From assembly GCA_949358305.1 (NCBI GenBank), contig OX442319.1, forward strand, positions 6,696,001 through 6,760,000: a stretch of DNA of 64,000 bases. The letters are read 5' to 3'. The stretch is from Strigamia acuminata. Lineage: Eukaryota > Arthropoda > Chilopoda > Geophilomorpha > Linotaeniidae. The translations under genes were made by a program, and so were the position numbers. The notes below the pieces were generated by a model, which worked only from the letters and a program-made list of their open reading frames with translations, was not told where the DNA came from and did no database searches. Below are positions 62,803-64,000 of the stretch, one piece after another (position 1 is the first letter of the stretch; the number at the start of each line of letters is the position of its first letter).

Positions 62803-63999
62803 TCACACTGGGGCCGGAGTGAGTTCTTCACTCGCTTCAATTCCGTCCTGAGCCTCCAAGATGCACAATCGTTGTACCGGTCTTCTCAGGACTTTATTAA
62901 AGGGAAGCTGTATCTCACACGCTCGTACTCGCCCATCTCTTCCTATGAAAACTTCTCTAATCCTACCAATTTTCCACGTCATGCGCGGCTGATTTAACTC
63001 TTCAATCACAACAATGTCCCCTTTCTGAACTTCACGAGACGCCTTCGTTTTGTTGTATTCTCTCAACTCGGTGAGATATTCATGATTCCACCGTGACCAC
63101 AAATGACTTATTTTTTGCTGTCGCTGTTTCCATCGTTTCAACAATGTCACTGTGCTTGATGAAAGTTTCTCGTCCAACTTCTGGTTAGGATCCGGTAAAT
63201 TGCAGCTTCTTCCTCCGGTTAAGAAGTGAGATGGACTCAGCGGTTGTTCATCTTCGTTTTCTGTGTAGACATATGTAATAGGACGGGAATTAATACAGGA
63301 TTCAACTTCTGAGAGGATGGTGGTTAGCTCTTCGAAGTCCAATGTAGTTTGACCGAGAACTTTCTTTAAACTCATCTTCGTCGACTTCACCATACGCTCC
63401 CAGAACCCACCCCACCACGGAGCTCGTTCCACGATGAAACTCCACTCGATTTTTCTATCTGTTAAGAAGCCCTGAAACTGCTCTTTTCTAATGGAACTTA
63501 ACAAGGCGCAAAGTTCCTTTTCGGTTCTCTTGAACGTTAGCGCATTATCCGAATAAATTTTCGTTGGTATGCCCCTTCGTGCAAAAAATCGCTTTAGGGC
63601 CAGAATAAAACGTTCAGTATTCATGCTGGTGACTAGTTCGAGATGTACGGCCCTAATTACTGCGCATGTTATCACTACAATGTAACACTTTTCACCGCTT
63701 TGCTGGTACAGAGGTCCGGCAAAATCAATACCGATGACTTGGAACGGTGCAGCCTGCGTAATTCGATCTGGTGGCAACGCAGCTTCCACTTGTTGTACTA
63801 ACCGCCCTTGCACTCGCTTGCAGACGAAACATCTATTCAACTCGCTTTTGACTGTTTTTCGGAGTTTTGGTGTCCAAAAACATTGTCTCAACTCTGCTAA
63901 CGTCTCGCCAAGTCCGCCGTGAAATACTCGCTGGTGAGCTGCCAGAATAATAAGTTTTGTTAGTGGGTGATTTGGATGTAAAACGATTGGGTTTTTCAA
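62803..63999 (-). CDS. BEL/Pao retrotransposon pol, integrase end (runs off the window)
   Basis: 398 open codons reaching the right edge, so the 5' part is missing. The zinc finger (H-x-RVFHGG...CFVCKR), catalytic DDE integrase (IGIDFAGPLY, IYSDNALTF, ERAPWWGGFWERMVKS), SEVESCINSRPITYV and the DUF5641-type C-terminus (LSPSHFLTGG, SHLWSRWNHEYLTELRE, GDIVVIEE, PRMTWKIGRI) are hallmark BEL/Pao blocks. No stop inside. It lies 0.4 kb from the fibrillin exons. Its 3' LTR should be between 62400 and 62800, but I could not mark it. Confidence 0.9.
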   Translation of the reverse strand: MKNPIVLHPNHPLTKLIILAAHQRVFHGGLGETLAELRQCFWTPKLRKTVKSELNRCFVCKRVQGRLVQQVEAALPPDRITQAAPFQVIGIDFAGPLYQQSGEKCYIVVITCAVIRAVHLELVTSMNTERFILALKRFFARRGIPTKIYSDNALTFKRTEKELCALLSSIRKEQFQGFLTDRKIEWSFIVERAPWWGGFWERMVKSTKMSLKKVLGQTTLDFEELTTILSEVESCINSRPITYVYTENEDEQPLSPSHFLTGGRSCNLPDPNQKLDEKLSSSTVTLLKRWKQRQQKISHLWSRWNHEYLTELREYNKTKASREVQKGDIVVIEELNQPRMTWKIGRIREVFIGRDGRVRACEIQLPFNKVLRRPVQRLCILEAQDGIEASEELTPAPV

Positions 64000-64000
64000 G

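Overview
This window is nuclear DNA from an AT-rich invertebrate metazoan. Evidence is the intron-split genes with GT-AG boundaries, metazoan-only families (a Hippo-pathway YAP/Yorkie gene, fibrillin-type calcium-binding EGF exons, a GH16/GNBP-like protein) and heavy loading with LTR retrotransposons, MITEs and minisatellites. I cannot resolve the phylum. YAP keeps both WW domains, the phosphodegron and the C-terminal PDZ-binding motif, so it is closer to the ancestral or vertebrate layout than to the fly one.

Left part (1-19 kb): a long gene-free stretch with an AT-rich minisatellite, then the last six exons of YAP on the + strand (5372-10688), a gene-poor interval, and the last exon of a GH16 protein that has lost both catalytic glutamates (14991-15786). 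The first of four intronless cullin-5-like copies follows (16608-17990).

Middle (18-30 kb): the two-exon end of an unrecognised gene, WD40-like exon remnants interrupted by an LTR, and an AAR2 splicing-factor locus on the - strand that carries two nonsense codons plus frame lesions. Around them lie several MITEs, palindromes, a Copia-type solo LTR with a perfect target duplication, and two arrays of one 15-16 bp minisatellite in opposite orientations.

Right part (30-59 kb): the most distinctive region. Promoter-bearing, intronless CUL5-like genes alternate with short stand-alone ORFs derived from the Copia aspartic protease (active site DSGA/T): P1-C2-P2-P3-C3-P4-C4. Three of the four cullins (C1, C2, C4) end by different sequence junctions just after the cullin repeats. 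They keep the adaptor-binding half and lose the RBX-binding and neddylation half. C3 is full length (753 aa) with the NEDD8-site lysine, but a 13.2 kb Gypsy element with equal-length (1656 bp) LTRs sits exactly at the A of its start codon and separates it from its TATA promoter. That element has tRNA-Gln PBS, PPT, gag, a gag-pol -1 slippery site, pol, and a third ORF with a cysteine-rich motif that does not look like an envelope.

Right edge (58.7-64 kb): a satellite built from tandem copies of a palindromic MITE whose first unit supplies the C4 stop codon, a nested solo LTR, three phase-consistent exons of a fibrillin-like gene (- strand), and a BEL/Pao pol fragment running off the end. The cullin/protease cluster is the best candidate for an undescribed system. 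A role as decoy substrate receptors is inference; the domain content, promoters and junctions are read directly.
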